A stretch of 64,000 nucleotides of DNA, taken from Serinibacter arcticus. GTDB taxonomy: Bacteria; Actinomycetota; Actinomycetes; Actinomycetales; Beutenbergiaceae. This document shows positions 23,323-32,746 of this stretch, in pieces (the first letter of the stretch is position 1; every line of letters starts with the position of its first letter). The stretch covers positions 1-64,000 of the forward strand of contig NZ_RHPJ01000001.1 in NCBI RefSeq assembly GCF_004786095.1, read 5' to 3'. Made by a program: the position numbers and the translations under genes. The notes under the pieces were generated by a model. That model was not told the DNA's origin and ran no database searches. It saw nothing but the letters and a program-made list of their open reading frames with translations.

Positions 23323-24933
23323 ATGGACATCGGGGGCGGCGTGGCAGTGGCGGCGATCCGGCGCGCCGTCATCGCCACCAGCGAGGCCGAGGCGGGCCTG
23401 GTCACGCTGCTCGACGGCGCGTCGTGGGCGACGGCGGCGGACGCGGCTGAGGAGGTCGAGCGACTCGCGCGGGTCGTCCACCGGCTCCAGCTCCGGGTCG
23501 CGGGTGCGGTGGAGGCGTCGTCGCCGGCACGGTCCGGTGTCGAGGGCGACGACGGACCGGCCCCCTACCGCCGCGGATGCGATCTGCTGCGCACCCGCGT
23601 GCGCATCGGTGGCGCCGAGGCCCGCCGCCGCATCCGCACCGCCGCGGCGCTGCTGCCGGGGACAAGCCTCACCGGTGAGCCCCTCGAGGCGCGCTCGCCC
23701 GTGCTGGCCGTCGCCGTGGGACTGGGAGTGGGACTGGGACCGGATGGTGTGGTGCGCGTCGACGACGTGGACGCACGGACGGGCGGTGGGGTGGGCGGAG
23801 CGACCGACGACGACCGCACCCCCGGCGCCGAGGCGATCGCGGTCATCCTCCGCGTGCTCGACCGCGCGGCGGCGATCGCGCCGCCCGACGTCGCCGAGCA
23901 CACGATGACCACCGACGCCGCGACGTTCGACCCCGGCACGCTCGAGCGGGTGGGGCAGCGTCTGCTCGCGCACCTCGACCCCGATGGTGACGAGCCGCGC
24001 GAGAAGGATCTGCGATCCCGCCAGGGGGTGCACGTCGGGGCCACGCGCGGCGGCCTGGCGCACCTCGACATCTGGGCCGACCTCCTCCAGGCGGAGGTCC
24101 TGCTCGGCGTGTTCGACGCCGGGACGAACCCGCGCGCCGCCGGCGGCGCTGGGCCCGGTACCGAGGCGGGTCCCACGGACCGGGAACGGGAGTCCGAGCC
24201 TCCGCTCGAGGACCGGACCCGGCCCCAGATCATGCTCGACGCCCTGATCTCCGCGTGTCAGACGGCGCTGCGCGCCGGCGAGCTCCCGCGCGTCGGCGGT
24301 CTGCCGCCCCGGCTCATGGTCACGATGGGGCTCGAGGACCTTCGGGCGCAGCTCGCGCCACCGGTGGCCGAGGATCGACGGGATGACGGTCCGACGTCGA
24401 CGGCCGCGCGGACGGGTCTCGCCCTGCTCCCCCACGCCGGCCCCGTACCGGCAGCTAGGGTGCGGCGGCTCGCGTGCGACGCGGACATGATCCCCGTCGT
24501 GCTCGGAGGACGGTCCGAGATCGTCGACCTCGGACGCCGTCACCGGCTCGTCCCGGCATCGCTGCGTCGGGCGCTCGTCGCGCGCGACGGCGGCTGCATC
24601 TTCCCTGGCTGCACGATCCCGTCGACCTGGTGCGAGGCGCACCACGTCGTCCCGTGGATGTCGGGGGGACGGACCGACGCCGACAACTGCGTCCTGCTCT
24701 GCTCGGGGCACCACCACGCCGTCCACACCGGTCGGTGGCTGATCGTGCCGACGCGCGGGGACCCCGCGAGGACCCGTGCGTCCGGCACCCTCCCGGCGGG
24801 TTCGCTCCCCCGCGCCCCCGCGGCGATCGCACCGCTCGTCGGCACGTCGTTCGGCAGCATGCCGTTCGAGGTCACGTCACCGTGGTCGCACCGACCTGCC
24901 CAGCGGTGGAACGCCTACCCGCTCGGGGCGTGA
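23323..24933 (+). CDS. DUF222/13E12-type protein with C-terminal HNH endonuclease domain
   Basis: A 536-aa protein. The N-terminal DUF222 region is helical and variable. The C-terminus has an HNH nuclease fold (LVARDGGCIFPGCTIPSTWC, EAHHVVPWMSGGRTDADNC, CSGHHHAVHTGRW) with two Cys/His zinc pairs and the catalytic His. These proteins occur in many copies in actinobacteria (13E12 repeat family of Mycobacterium). Several of these are reported as LexA-regulated, and a perfect LexA box is present here. The biological role is unknown. It sits in a patch of accessory genes between sseB and DUF1844. Confidence 0.85.
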   Translation: MDIGGGVAVAAIRRAVIATSEAEAGLVTLLDGASWATAADAAEEVERLARVVHRLQLRVAGAVEASSPARSGVEGDDGPAPYRRGCDLLRTRVRIGGAEARRRIRTAAALLPGTSLTGEPLEARSPVLAVAVGLGVGLGPDGVVRVDDVDARTGGGVGGATDDDRTPGAEAIAVILRVLDRAAAIAPPDVAEHTMTTDAATFDPGTLERVGQRLLAHLDPDGDEPREKDLRSRQGVHVGATRGGLAHLDIWADLLQAEVLLGVFDAGTNPRAAGGAGPGTEAGPTDRERESEPPLEDRTRPQIMLDALISACQTALRAGELPRVGGLPPRLMVTMGLEDLRAQLAPPVAEDRRDDGPTSTAARTGLALLPHAGPVPAARVRRLACDADMIPVVLGGRSEIVDLGRRHRLVPASLRRALVARDGGCIFPGCTIPSTWCEAHHVVPWMSGGRTDADNCVLLCSGHHHAVHTGRWLIVPTRGDPARTRASGTLPAGSLPRAPAAIAPLVGTSFGSMPFEVTSPWSHRPAQRWNAYPLGA

Positions 24934-24959
24934 CGGTCGGCGCGGACGTGCTGAGGCTC

Positions 24960-25364
24960 TCAGCCGACGAAGATGCAGAACGGGTGCCCGGCCGGATCGA
25001 CGTAGACGTAGAGGGGCTCGTCGGCGTCGTCGGTCCGGTCCAGCCGCAGCTGTGCTCCGAGCTGCAGGGCGCGCCGGTGCTGCCGTTCCAGGGACTCGCG
25101 GTCCGGGACGGTCAGGTCGAGGTGCAGCTGCTGCGGGACGTCGTCGTCGGGCCAGGTCGGACGTGCGAGCCGCTCCACCCGCTGGAACGCGAGCTGCCGG
25201 GTGCCGTCCGTGTCGGTCAGCACGAGCCAGTCCGGTGCCTCGTCGCGCTCGTCACCGGGGCGGTAGATCAGACCGAGCAGCTCGCGGTAGAACTCGGCGA
25301 GCCCGCGGACGTCCTCGGCGTCCAGGACGGTGTGCAGCAGGACGGGGTGATCGACGTCGGTCAT
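24960..25364 (-). CDS. VOC (glyoxalase/bleomycin resistance-like) family protein
   Basis: A small 134-aa VOC-fold protein with two beta-alpha-beta-beta-beta modules. LHTVLDAEDVRGLAEFYRELLGL starts module 1 and LHLDLTVPD starts module 2. The end PLYVYVDPAGHPFCIFVG is the family C-terminus. Metal-ligand His and Glu can be proposed but not fixed. It converges on the HNH gene (26 bp between stops). Substrate unknown; the group includes resistance proteins, isomerases and many uncharacterised proteins. Confidence 0.85.
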   Translation of the reverse strand: MTDVDHPVLLHTVLDAEDVRGLAEFYRELLGLIYRPGDERDEAPDWLVLTDTDGTRQLAFQRVERLARPTWPDDDVPQQLHLDLTVPDRESLERQHRRALQLGAQLRLDRTDDADEPLYVYVDPAGHPFCIFVG

Positions 25365-25418
25365 CCAGCCAGTACAGCAGTGACGGGGCGGTGGGGTGAA
25401 GAGTCGTCGTGGCGTGCG

Positions 25419-26225
25419 TCAGGCCGTCGTCAGCGCCAGCTCGAGCGAGTCGACCCGCTCCGCCACCACGACGCTCTCCCCGAGCGCCTGCGCCGCCTGT
25501 CCGGCGACGACCTGGATCTGCTCCCTGGTCAGTCCGGCCACCACGGCGAGCTCGATCTTGACCTCGGCGCGCGTGCCGGCCACGACGACGACGCGACGCA
25601 CGCCGTCGACGGCCGCGACGACGTCGCGCACCTCGGCGACGACGAGCGGATCCGCCAGCGCCGGCACCCACGCCTCACCGCGGGCGAGCGCCCACACGGC
25701 CGGGCGCGGGACGACCACGGGGTCGGCGGACCCGGCGTCCAGCACCAGTACTCCTCCGGCCTCGTCCACGGCCGCCATCGCCGTGCGCGGGCCCTGGTGC
25801 GGAACCGGGCGGGCGTCCCGACGCCACGCCGCCAGCTCGGTGACGCTGGAGAAGACGGGCAGGGCCTCGCGGCCGTCCGGCGTCCGGACGGTCACCAGGG
25901 CCGCCGACGCGTGACGATCGCCGTGGTGGTCGACGGTGGGCTCGTCCTGGGAGGCGGTGCCGACCCGCTCCCGGCGGCCGGTCAGCTTCTCCCGCACGTC
26001 GGCGTCGTGCTCGGTCTCCTCGTGCGCGACGACCGGGACGAGCACCCGCTCCTCGGCCAACGCCCGCACGACGGCGCCGATCCGGTCCGCACCGGGCGGC
26101 AGGCCGAGGGCCGCGGCGAGCAGCGGCGGGCACGTGCCGTCGTCGCCCGCGAAGGCCGACGCCGGCGGGAGCTCGCGCGGCGCCCGCTGCTCACCGGTGC
26201 GCGGCAGGAAGTCGCCGATCGGCAC
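25419..26225 (-). CDS. SseB family protein linked to the his cluster
   Basis: A 268-aa protein with two domains of the SseB type: an N-terminal part (ALAEERVLVPVVAHEETEHD, GREALPVFSSVTELAAWRR, AVDEAGGVLVLDAG) and a C-terminal part (EVKIELAVVAGLTREQIQVVAGQA). There is no signal peptide. The start is GTG at 26223-26225, 1 nt after the priA stop, so it is in the same operon. An sseB-like gene after priA is common in actinobacteria, but its role is unknown. Confidence 0.8.
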   Translation of the reverse strand: MPIGDFLPRTGEQRAPRELPPASAFAGDDGTCPPLLAAALGLPPGADRIGAVVRALAEERVLVPVVAHEETEHDADVREKLTGRRERVGTASQDEPTVDHHGDRHASAALVTVRTPDGREALPVFSSVTELAAWRRDARPVPHQGPRTAMAAVDEAGGVLVLDAGSADPVVVPRPAVWALARGEAWVPALADPLVVAEVRDVVAAVDGVRRVVVVAGTRAEVKIELAVVAGLTREQIQVVAGQAAQALGESVVVAERVDSLELALTTA

Positions 26226-26226
26226 G

Positions 26227-26988
26227 TCAGGACCCCGGGCGTCCGGCGACGTCGAGCGCCTCGGTGATCGTGAACGCGCCCGCGTACAGCGCGGTTCCGA
26301 CGATCGCGCCCTCGACGCCGGTCGGAACCAGCTCCCGGAGCGCCGCCAGGTCCGCGAGCGTCGAGATGCCGCCCGAGGCGATGACGGGGGCGTCCGTGCG
26401 GGCGCAGACCTCGCGCAGCAGGTCGATGTTCGGGCCGCGGAGGGTCCCGTCCTTCGTGACGTCCGTGACGACGTAGCGCGCGCAGCCGGCGGCCTCGAGC
26501 TGGTCGAGGACCGCGTCGAGCTCGCCGCCCTCCTGCGTCCAGCCCCGCGCGGCGAGGCGCGTGCCGCGGACGTCCAGCCCGATCGCGATCCGATCGCCGT
26601 GCTCGGCGATGGCCGACGCGGTCCAGTCGGGGTCCTCGAGCGCTGCGGTGCCGATGTTGACGCGACGCACCCCGGTCGCGAGCGCCCGACGCAGGGACTC
26701 GTCGTCCCGGATGCCGCCGGACAGCTCGACCTGGATCCGGTCGGAGACGCGCTCGACGATCGAGGCGAGCAGCTCGTGGTTCGACCCGCGACCGAACGCC
26801 GCGTCGAGGTCGACCAGGTGCAGCCACGGCGCTCCGGCGTCGACCCAGCGCATCGCCTGGTCGTACGGGTCGCCGTACTGCCCGCCCGAGCCCGCGACGC
26901 CCTGCACGAGCTGGACGGCCTGGCCCCCCGTGACGTCGACGGCGGGCAGCAGCTGGAGGACGGGCTGGGTGGTCGGCTGGGAGCTCAT
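26227..26988 (-). CDS. priA: Phosphoribosyl isomerase A (bifunctional HisA/TrpF type)
   Basis: A (beta-alpha)8 barrel of 253 aa. [18 protein letters not shown] carries the first catalytic Asp and [15 protein letters not shown] carries the second; IASGGIS and GAIVGTALY bind phosphate. It isomerises ProFAR in histidine synthesis. In many actinobacteria without trpF it also serves tryptophan synthesis, which is inferred here from lineage. The ATG at 26986-26988 follows hisH after 53 bp, and the SseB-like gene follows after 1 bp. Confidence 0.92.
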   Translation of the reverse strand: MSSQPTTQPVLQLLPAVDVTGGQAVQLVQGVAGSGGQYGDPYDQAMRWVDAGAPWLHLVDLDAAFGRGSNHELLASIVERVSDRIQVELSGGIRDDESLRRALATGVRRVNIGTAALEDPDWTASAIAEHGDRIAIGLDVRGTRLAARGWTQEGGELDAVLDQLEAAGCARYVVTDVTKDGTLRGPNIDLLREVCARTDAPVIASGGISTLADLAALRELVPTGVEGAIVGTALYAGAFTITEALDVAGRPGS

Positions 26989-27041
26989 GTCTTCTCTCGA
27001 TCGGGGTGGATCCGGTGGATCTGGTGGAGCGGGGCGCACCG

Positions 27042-27701
27042 TCAGGGGCGGAGCGTGCCGACCCAGTTGCGCAGCAGGCGCGCACCGGCGTCGCCGGACT
27101 TCTCGGGGTGGAACTGGGTCGCGCTCAACGGCCCGTTCTCGACGGCGGCGACGAACCGCGAACCGTGCTCGGACCACGTGACGCGCGGCGGCGTCAGCGC
27201 GGTGGTCCCCGCCTCCGCCAGCAGGTCGGCGGGGTCCGTGGCCACGCCGTAGGAGTGGACGAAGTAGAACAGCTCGTCCTCGACGCCGCGGAACAGCACG
27301 GTGTCGGCGGGCGGCTGGACGCCGGACCACCCCATGTGCGGGACGATCTCGGCCTCGAGGGGTTCGACCACCCCGGGCCACTGGTCGAGGCCGACCGTTC
27401 GGGAGCCGTGCTCGACCCCCGCGGCGAACAGCACCTGAAGCCCGACGCAGATGCCCAGCACGGGGCGACCACCGGCGAGGCGACGCTCGACCATGCGGTC
27501 ACCCCCGACGGCGAGCAGCTGCTCCATGACCGCGGCGAAGGCACCGACGCCCGGGACGACGAGGCCGTCGGCCGAGGCGACGAGCGCCGGGTCGGCCGTC
27601 AGGGTCACGTCGGCCCCGGCGCGCTCGAGCGCCCGGACGGCCGAGTGGGTGTTGCCGGAGCCGTAGTCCAGGACGACGACTGTCGGACGCGACTCGCTCA
27701 C
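27042..27701 (-). CDS. hisH: Imidazole glycerol phosphate synthase, glutaminase subunit
   Basis: A class I glutamine amidotransferase of 219 aa that supplies ammonia to HisF. The oxyanion strand is VVPGVGAFA, the nucleophile Cys is in [11 protein letters not shown], and the catalytic His/Glu are in TQFHPEKSG. The N-terminal [10 protein letters not shown] is typical. The GTG start overlaps the stop of the unknown his-cluster gene. hisF is not in this window. Confidence 0.95.
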   Translation of the reverse strand: MSESRPTVVVLDYGSGNTHSAVRALERAGADVTLTADPALVASADGLVVPGVGAFAAVMEQLLAVGGDRMVERRLAGGRPVLGICVGLQVLFAAGVEHGSRTVGLDQWPGVVEPLEAEIVPHMGWSGVQPPADTVLFRGVEDELFYFVHSYGVATDPADLLAEAGTTALTPPRVTWSEHGSRFVAAVENGPLSATQFHPEKSGDAGARLLRNWVGTLRP

Positions 27702-28360
27702 TCCGGCTCACCGCCGTCCTTGCGCCGCCTGCCGAAGAACGACCGGCCGCCACCGGCGCTCGGGAGGTCGGAGGAGCTGATGTAGCCGTCGACCTGCGGC
27801 GCCTGCACGAGACCGATGAGGAGTCGTTCGGCGACGGCGTCGGCCTGGGCGAGGACGAGACCGGGCGGCGGCTCCTCGACGATCTGACCGCCGCGGTAGC
27901 GGCGGGCCTTCACCTGTCCGGAGATCTCACCGCCGATCTCCTGCACTCGCGCGGCGAGCAGGACGACCTCGCTGCGCGCGGCGACCGAGAGCGACGCGCC
28001 CAGCGCCTCAGCCTCGAGCGGGATGCCGCTGAGCAGCTCGCCCGGATCGGTCTCCGACTCGAGCTGCTCGACGTAACGCACCGCGATCGCCCCGCGCGCC
28101 GACGGCACGACGGCGGCCTCGATGCCCGCGAGCGACAGCAGCGAGGCGAGCACCTTGGCCTGCCGGACGGAGGTCAGGACGACCGCCGTCGTGTGGATGA
28201 CGGCGGGCTCGGCCGGTTCGGCCGGTTCGGCGGACTCGGTGACGCCGGACCCGTCGTCCCCGGCCGGCGCCGCACCGCCGTCGCCGGCGAAGAGGCTCGA
28301 GAGGTCGTCGGGCACGACGAGGCCGTCGGGCAGCTCGTCCTCACCCCGGCCAGCGGTCAC
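27698..28360 (-). CDS. Conserved protein of unknown function in the his operon
   Basis: A 220-aa protein that I cannot assign to a named family. It has an acidic, low-complexity N-terminus with an EPA repeat (residues about 40-55), a middle region with alternating hydrophobic strands and helices ([50 protein letters not shown]), and a basic C-terminus ([13 protein letters not shown]). There are no membrane helices or signal peptide. The GTG start overlaps the hisB stop, and its end overlaps hisH, so it is translated with the histidine enzymes. The tight coupling suggests a role with them. Confidence 0.75.
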   Translation of the reverse strand: MTAGRGEDELPDGLVVPDDLSSLFAGDGGAAPAGDDGSGVTESAEPAEPAEPAVIHTTAVVLTSVRQAKVLASLLSLAGIEAAVVPSARGAIAVRYVEQLESETDPGELLSGIPLEAEALGASLSVAARSEVVLLAARVQEIGGEISGQVKARRYRGGQIVEEPPPGLVLAQADAVAERLLIGLVQAPQVDGYISSSDLPSAGGGRSFFGRRRKDGGEPE

Positions 28361-28998
28361 AGCGCACCCTTCGTGGACGGCACGCCGACCACGCGGTCGT
28401 CGTGCGCGACAGCGGCGCGCAGGGCGCGCGCGAGAGCCTTGAACTGGGCCTCGACGATGTGGTGCGGATCGCGGCCCGCGAGCACGCGCACGTGCAGGCA
28501 GATGCCGGCGTGCAGCGCCAGCGACTCGAGCACGTGACGGGTCAGTGACCCCGTGAAGTGTCCGCCGATGAGGTGGTACTCCTGCCCGGCCGGCTCGCCC
28601 TCGTGGACGCAGTACGGGCGTCCGGAGACGTCGACGACGGCGAGCGCGAGCGCCTCGTCCAGCGGCACGGTCGCGTCGCCGAAGCGCGCGATGCCGACCT
28701 TGTCGCCGAGCGCCTCGCGCAGGGCCTCGCCCAGCACGATGGCCGTGTCCTCGACGGTGTGGTGGACGTCGATGTGGGTGTCACCGCTGGCGCGGACCGT
28801 GAGGTCGAAGCGCGCGTGCGTCCCGAGCGCGGTCAGCATGTGGTCCCAGAACCCGACCGTGGTGTCGACGTCGACGACGCCGCTCCCGTCGAGGTCGAGC
28901 TCGACCAGGACGGTGGACTCCCGGGTGGTGCGCTCGAGGCGCGCGCGGCGCGCGGGCCGGCCGCCCCGGTCGGGGGTGGTGGTCTCGTCCGTGCTCAT
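28357..28998 (-). CDS. hisB: Imidazoleglycerol-phosphate dehydratase
   Basis: The 213-aa monofunctional dehydratase that makes imidazole acetol phosphate, without the phosphatase domain found in E. coli HisB. Metal-binding histidine clusters are [11 protein letters not shown] and [21 protein letters not shown] and [13 protein letters not shown] are also conserved. The first 20 residues are a basic extension. The ATG overlaps the hisC stop (ATGA). Confidence 0.96.
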   Translation of the reverse strand: MSTDETTTPDRGGRPARRARLERTTRESTVLVELDLDGSGVVDVDTTVGFWDHMLTALGTHARFDLTVRASGDTHIDVHHTVEDTAIVLGEALREALGDKVGIARFGDATVPLDEALALAVVDVSGRPYCVHEGEPAGQEYHLIGGHFTGSLTRHVLESLALHAGICLHVRVLAGRDPHHIVEAQFKALARALRAAVAHDDRVVGVPSTKGAL

Positions 28999-30125
28999 CC
29001 CAGTACCTCCACTAGTGCCTGTGTGAACGCCGCCGTCTCCTGCGGGGTGCCGACGGTGACGCGGAGCCAGCCGTCGGGACCCGTCTCGCGGATGAGGACG
29101 CCGCGGTCCAGCAGCCCCTGCCAGACGGCGTGCCTGTCCGTGAACTTACCGAACAGGATGAAGTTCGCGTCGCTCGGGACGGCGTCGAGGCCGTGCTCGA
29201 GCAGCCACGTCGCCAGCGCGTCGCGCTCGTCGCGCAGCGACGCGACCTGCGCCATGAGCTCGTCGGTGTGCGCGAGGGCCGCGAGCGCCACCGCCTGCGT
29301 GACGGCCGACAGGTGGTAGGGCAGGCGGACGACCCGGAGCGCGTCGACCAGGGCGGGCGCGGCGGCGAGGTAGCCCAGGCGAGCACCGGCGAGACCGAAC
29401 GCCTTGGACATCGTGCGCGAGACCGCCAGGTGCGGGTTGGCGCCGAGCAGCGTCAGCGCGCTCGGCACCCCCGCGCGGCGGAACTCGGCGTAGGCCTCGT
29501 CGATCACGACGACGGTCGCGGCGCCGTCGGGGCCGGTCGTCCGCGCGACGTCTAGCAGGTGCTGCACCGTGTCGAGCGGGAGGGCCGTCCCGGTGGGGTT
29601 GTTCGGGCTCGGCAGGAGCACGACGGCGGGGCGCACCTCGCGCAGCAGCGCCGCGGCGGCCTCGGGGTCGAGGGAGAAGTCCTCCTCGCGGCGTCCCGCG
29701 ACCCAGGCGGTGTTCGTGTCGCGCGCGTACTCGGGGTACATCGAGTAGGTCGGGGCGAACGACAGCGCCGTGCGGCCGGGGCCGCCGAACGCCTGCAGCA
29801 GGTGGAGCATCACCTCGTTGGAGCCGTTCGCGGCCCACAGGTGGTCGGCGTCGAGCCCCCCGACGTCGGACTCGCGCTCGAGGTAGGTCGCCAGCGCGGT
29901 GCGCAGCTTGCGGAACTCTCGGTCGGGATACCGGTTCAGACCCCGCGTGGCGACGGCGACGGCGGCCGCGACGTCGGCCACGACGGCCTCGCTCGGCGGG
30001 TAGGGGTTCTCGTTGACGTTGAGAAGGATCGGCACGTCCAGCTGGGGCGCCCCGTAGGGCTCCTCGTGCGCGAGCTCCGGGCGGATCGGCAGCCGGGGAG
30101 CGTCGGGGAGGGGCGTGGCGGTCAC
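28995..30125 (-). CDS. hisC: Histidinol-phosphate aminotransferase
   Basis: A PLP-dependent class I/II aminotransferase of 376 aa that turns imidazole acetol phosphate into histidinol phosphate. Blocks: [28 protein letters not shown], and the PLP Lys in [17 protein letters not shown]. The GTG start at 30123-30125 is supported by a TAGACT -10 hexamer 8 nt upstream, so the mRNA is probably leaderless. It heads the hisC-hisB-unknown-hisH-priA-sseB operon and is divergent from recQ. hisD is not adjacent. Confidence 0.95.
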   Translation of the reverse strand: MTATPLPDAPRLPIRPELAHEEPYGAPQLDVPILLNVNENPYPPSEAVVADVAAAVAVATRGLNRYPDREFRKLRTALATYLERESDVGGLDADHLWAANGSNEVMLHLLQAFGGPGRTALSFAPTYSMYPEYARDTNTAWVAGRREEDFSLDPEAAAALLREVRPAVVLLPSPNNPTGTALPLDTVQHLLDVARTTGPDGAATVVVIDEAYAEFRRAGVPSALTLLGANPHLAVSRTMSKAFGLAGARLGYLAAAPALVDALRVVRLPYHLSAVTQAVALAALAHTDELMAQVASLRDERDALATWLLEHGLDAVPSDANFILFGKFTDRHAVWQGLLDRGVLIRETGPDGWLRVTVGTPQETAAFTQALVEVLG

Positions 30126-30133
30126 GGTGCACC

Positions 30134-30139
30134 AGTCTA
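30134..30139 (-). promoter_or_regulatory. -10 hexamer of a leaderless hisC promoter
   Basis: Minus strand TAGACT, 8 nt before the hisC GTG. A convincing -35 is not visible. Confidence 0.55.
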
Positions 30140-30258
30140 GGCGGCGCGGCCGCGCGTCACCGGCGCGTCCGGCGGTCGGGCGCCGGGACGCCGCGTGCCT
30201 CCCACGGCCGTCCACAGGGGGCGCACCGGCGGGTGCCGACCATGTCCGACCCCCCGCG

Positions 30259-30264
30259 TACGGT
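30259..30264 (+). promoter_or_regulatory. -10 hexamer of a possible leaderless recQ promoter
   Basis: TACGGT lies 7 nt before the ATG at 30272, with CCGACC 17 nt further upstream as a weak -35. This supports the internal ATG over the earlier GTG (30233) and ATG (30242). Confidence 0.4.
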
Positions 30265-30271
30265 GATCGAC

Positions 30272-32743
30272 ATGACGGACCTGCCCCCGCTCGAGGAACC
30301 GCCCTACGACCCCGAGTACGACGACGCGCCGCCCGACACCGGTGGCCCCGGTGGCGGCAGCAACCGGGAGGAGACCGGGGGTGCCGGTCGGCGCGCGAGC
30401 GGTGGACGGGAGCCGGCGGGGTCGGACCGGCGTTCGGAGACCCGCACCTCGGAGACGCGAACCTCGGGGACCCGGACGTCGGAGACCCGGACCTCGGTGA
30501 CCTCGCCCCCGGCGACGCCGATCGAGACCGTGGTCCGCGAGGACGTCGAGTCCTCGGACGAGCTGCGGTCCGAGGCCGAGACGGCCCTCCGGGCGCTCGT
30601 GGGACGTGACGACGCCGTCCTGCGCGAGGACCAGTGGCGCGCGATCAGCGCGTTGGTCGCCGACCGCGCTCGGGCCCTCGTGGTGCAGCGCACCGGGTGG
30701 GGCAAGTCCGCGGTCTACTTCGTCGCCACCAGCCTGCTGCGCGCCCGCGGTGCGGGTCCGACGGTCATCGTCTCGCCGCTCCTCGCCCTCATGCGCGACC
30801 AGGTCGCTGCGGCGTCGCGCGCCGGGATCCGCGCGGTGACGATCAACTCGGCCAACGTGACGGAGTGGGACGGCATCCACGCCGACATCGCCGCGGGCGA
30901 GGTCGACGTCCTGCTGTGCTCCCCCGAGCGCCTGAACAACCCGGCGTTCCGCGCCGAGGTGCTCCCCCGCCTGGCCGCGACCGCCGGGCTGGTGGTCGTG
31001 GACGAGGCGCACTGCGTCTCGGACTGGGGACACGACTTCCGTCCCGACTACCGCCGCATCCGCACGCTGCTGGAGACGCTGCCGCCGGGCACCCCGGTGC
31101 TCGCGACGACCGCGACCGCCAACGAGCGGGTCAGCACCGACGTCGCGGAGCAGCTCGGGGCCGGGCTGGCGTCGACCACGACCGGGGGCGCGGCCGTCGG
31201 CACGTCCGGGGGCGCGGCCGGGGCGGGCGAGGTCCTCGTCCTGCGCGGCTCGCTCGCCCGCGACTCGCTCCGCCTCGCGGTCCTCCCCCGCGCTGACGCC
31301 GCCGTCCGCGTCGCGTGGCTGATGGAGTACCTGCGGGGCGTGGAGGGGTCGGGCATCGTGTACTGCCTGACGGTCGCGATGGCCGAGGAGGTCGCCACGC
31401 AGCTGCGCGGCGCCGGGCTCGACGTCGCCGCGTACACCGGCCGGACGGAGCCGTCCGAGCGTGAGCAGCTCGAGGCGGACCTGCTGAGCAACCGCGTCAA
31501 GGCCCTGGTCGCGACCTCCGCGCTCGGCATGGGCTTCGACAAGCCGGACCTCGGCTTCGTGGTGCACCTCGGTGCGCCGAGCTCACCGATCGCCTACTAC
31601 CAGCAGATCGGTCGTGCGGGTCGCGGGGTCGCGAGCGCCGACGTCGTGCTCGCGCCCGGACCCGAGGACCGAGCGATCTGGGACTACTTCGGCTCCCTCG
31701 CCTTCCCGCCCGCCGAGACCGTCCACCAGGTCCTCGAGGCACTGGCGGGCTCGCCCGACCGCATCGCCTCGACGGCCCGGCTGGAGACCGCCGTCGATCT
31801 CCGCCGCTCCCGGCTGGAGATGATGCTGTCGGTGCTCGACGTCGACGGCGCCGTCTCCAAGGTGCGTGGCGGCTGGCAGCTGACGGGCCAGGAGTGGGTC
31901 TACGACGCCGAGCGGTACGCCCGTGTCGAGCAGGCCAGGCTCGCGGAGCAGGCCTCGATGATCGCCTACGAGAAGCTCGACGGCACCGACGCGTGCCGGG
32001 TCGCCTACCTGCGGCGCCAGCTGGACGATCCCGAGCTGCCCGCCGACTGGCGGTGCGGACGCTGCGACCTCTGCGACGGGCCGTGGGCGCCCACGCTGCC
32101 CGGTGCCGACGCCGCCGAGGACGTCAGGGTGAGCCTCGCGCGCGCGGGGGTCGAGATCGTGCCGCGGCGGCAGTGGCCGACCGGCATGCCGGGGATCGGC
32201 ATCGACCTCGCGGGTCGCATCGCGGTCGACGACCGCTCCGAACCGGGCACGGCCCTGGCCCGGATGGACGGCATCGGTCTCGCGAGCAGCGTGCGCGACG
32301 CGGTCGGGCCGTCGGCGACCGACGGCCAGGTGGGTCCGGAGCTGCGGGCCGCGACCCGCGCCGTGCTCGAGCGGTGGATCACCGGCGGGGGGATCCGGGT
32401 CGACGGCGTCGTCTCGGTGAGCTCCGCGACGCGACCGCAGCTGGTGGACCACCTGACGCGCGGCGCGGCCGCCGTGCTCGGGGTGCCCGTGGTCGGGCGG
32501 TTCGTCGCCCGAGGGGGGATGCCGCCCGGCCGTCACGACCTCAACTCGGCGCAGCGGCTGGCCGTCGTCGACCGTCGGCTCGAGCTGGAGCTGTCCGACG
32601 GCGCCCGCGCGGGTCTCGCGAACCGCACCCTGCTGCTGGTCGACGACTACACCGACTCGGGGTGGACCCTGACCCTGGCGGCCCGCCTGCTGCGACGAGC
32701 GGGCGCCGTGGCGGTCCACCCGTTCACGCTCGGGGTCCGCTGA
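30272..32743 (+). CDS. RecQ-type ATP-dependent DNA helicase fused to a phosphoribosyltransferase-like domain
   Basis: A superfamily 2 helicase of about 823 aa. After an acidic/Pro-rich, repeat-bearing N-terminus come the helicase motifs: Walker A QRTGWGKSAVYF (near residue 140), VSPLLALMRDQV, DEAH box VVDEAHCVSDWGHDFRP (near 245), TATAN, SALGMGFDKPD and QQIGRAGRG. A RecQ zinc-binding Cys4 (CRVAYLRRQ...WRCGRCDLC) sits near 575-600. HRDC is missing. Instead the C-terminus has a PRTase signature LLLVDDYTDSGWTLTLAARLL (near 790). The start is uncertain: GTG 30233, ATG 30242 and ATG 30272 are in frame, and 30272 is preferred from the promoter layout. It is divergent from hisC. Confidence 0.88.
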   Translation: MTDLPPLEEPPYDPEYDDAPPDTGGPGGGSNREETGGAGRRASGGREPAGSDRRSETRTSETRTSGTRTSETRTSVTSPPATPIETVVREDVESSDELRSEAETALRALVGRDDAVLREDQWRAISALVADRARALVVQRTGWGKSAVYFVATSLLRARGAGPTVIVSPLLALMRDQVAAASRAGIRAVTINSANVTEWDGIHADIAAGEVDVLLCSPERLNNPAFRAEVLPRLAATAGLVVVDEAHCVSDWGHDFRPDYRRIRTLLETLPPGTPVLATTATANERVSTDVAEQLGAGLASTTTGGAAVGTSGGAAGAGEVLVLRGSLARDSLRLAVLPRADAAVRVAWLMEYLRGVEGSGIVYCLTVAMAEEVATQLRGAGLDVAAYTGRTEPSEREQLEADLLSNRVKALVATSALGMGFDKPDLGFVVHLGAPSSPIAYYQQIGRAGRGVASADVVLAPGPEDRAIWDYFGSLAFPPAETVHQVLEALAGSPDRIASTARLETAVDLRRSRLEMMLSVLDVDGAVSKVRGGWQLTGQEWVYDAERYARVEQARLAEQASMIAYEKLDGTDACRVAYLRRQLDDPELPADWRCGRCDLCDGPWAPTLPGADAAEDVRVSLARAGVEIVPRRQWPTGMPGIGIDLAGRIAVDDRSEPGTALARMDGIGLASSVRDAVGPSATDGQVGPELRAATRAVLERWITGGGIRVDGVVSVSSATRPQLVDHLTRGAAAVLGVPVVGRFVARGGMPPGRHDLNSAQRLAVVDRRLELELSDGARAGLANRTLLLVDDYTDSGWTLTLAARLLRRAGAVAVHPFTLGVR
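30435..30502. repeat. 15-bp tandem repeats in the recQ N-terminus
   Basis: About 4.5 imperfect copies of a 15-bp unit beginning CGGAGACCCG encode a (S)ETRTS repeat between the acidic N-terminus and the helicase core. The length keeps the frame. It is probably a disordered linker. Confidence 0.85.
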
Positions 32744-32746
32744 CCG

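Noticed and set aside
22268-23908. Long plus-strand open frame spanning the esterase and the HNH start
   Set aside because: It is out of frame with the DUF222-HNH protein and antisense to the esterase, and shows no domain.
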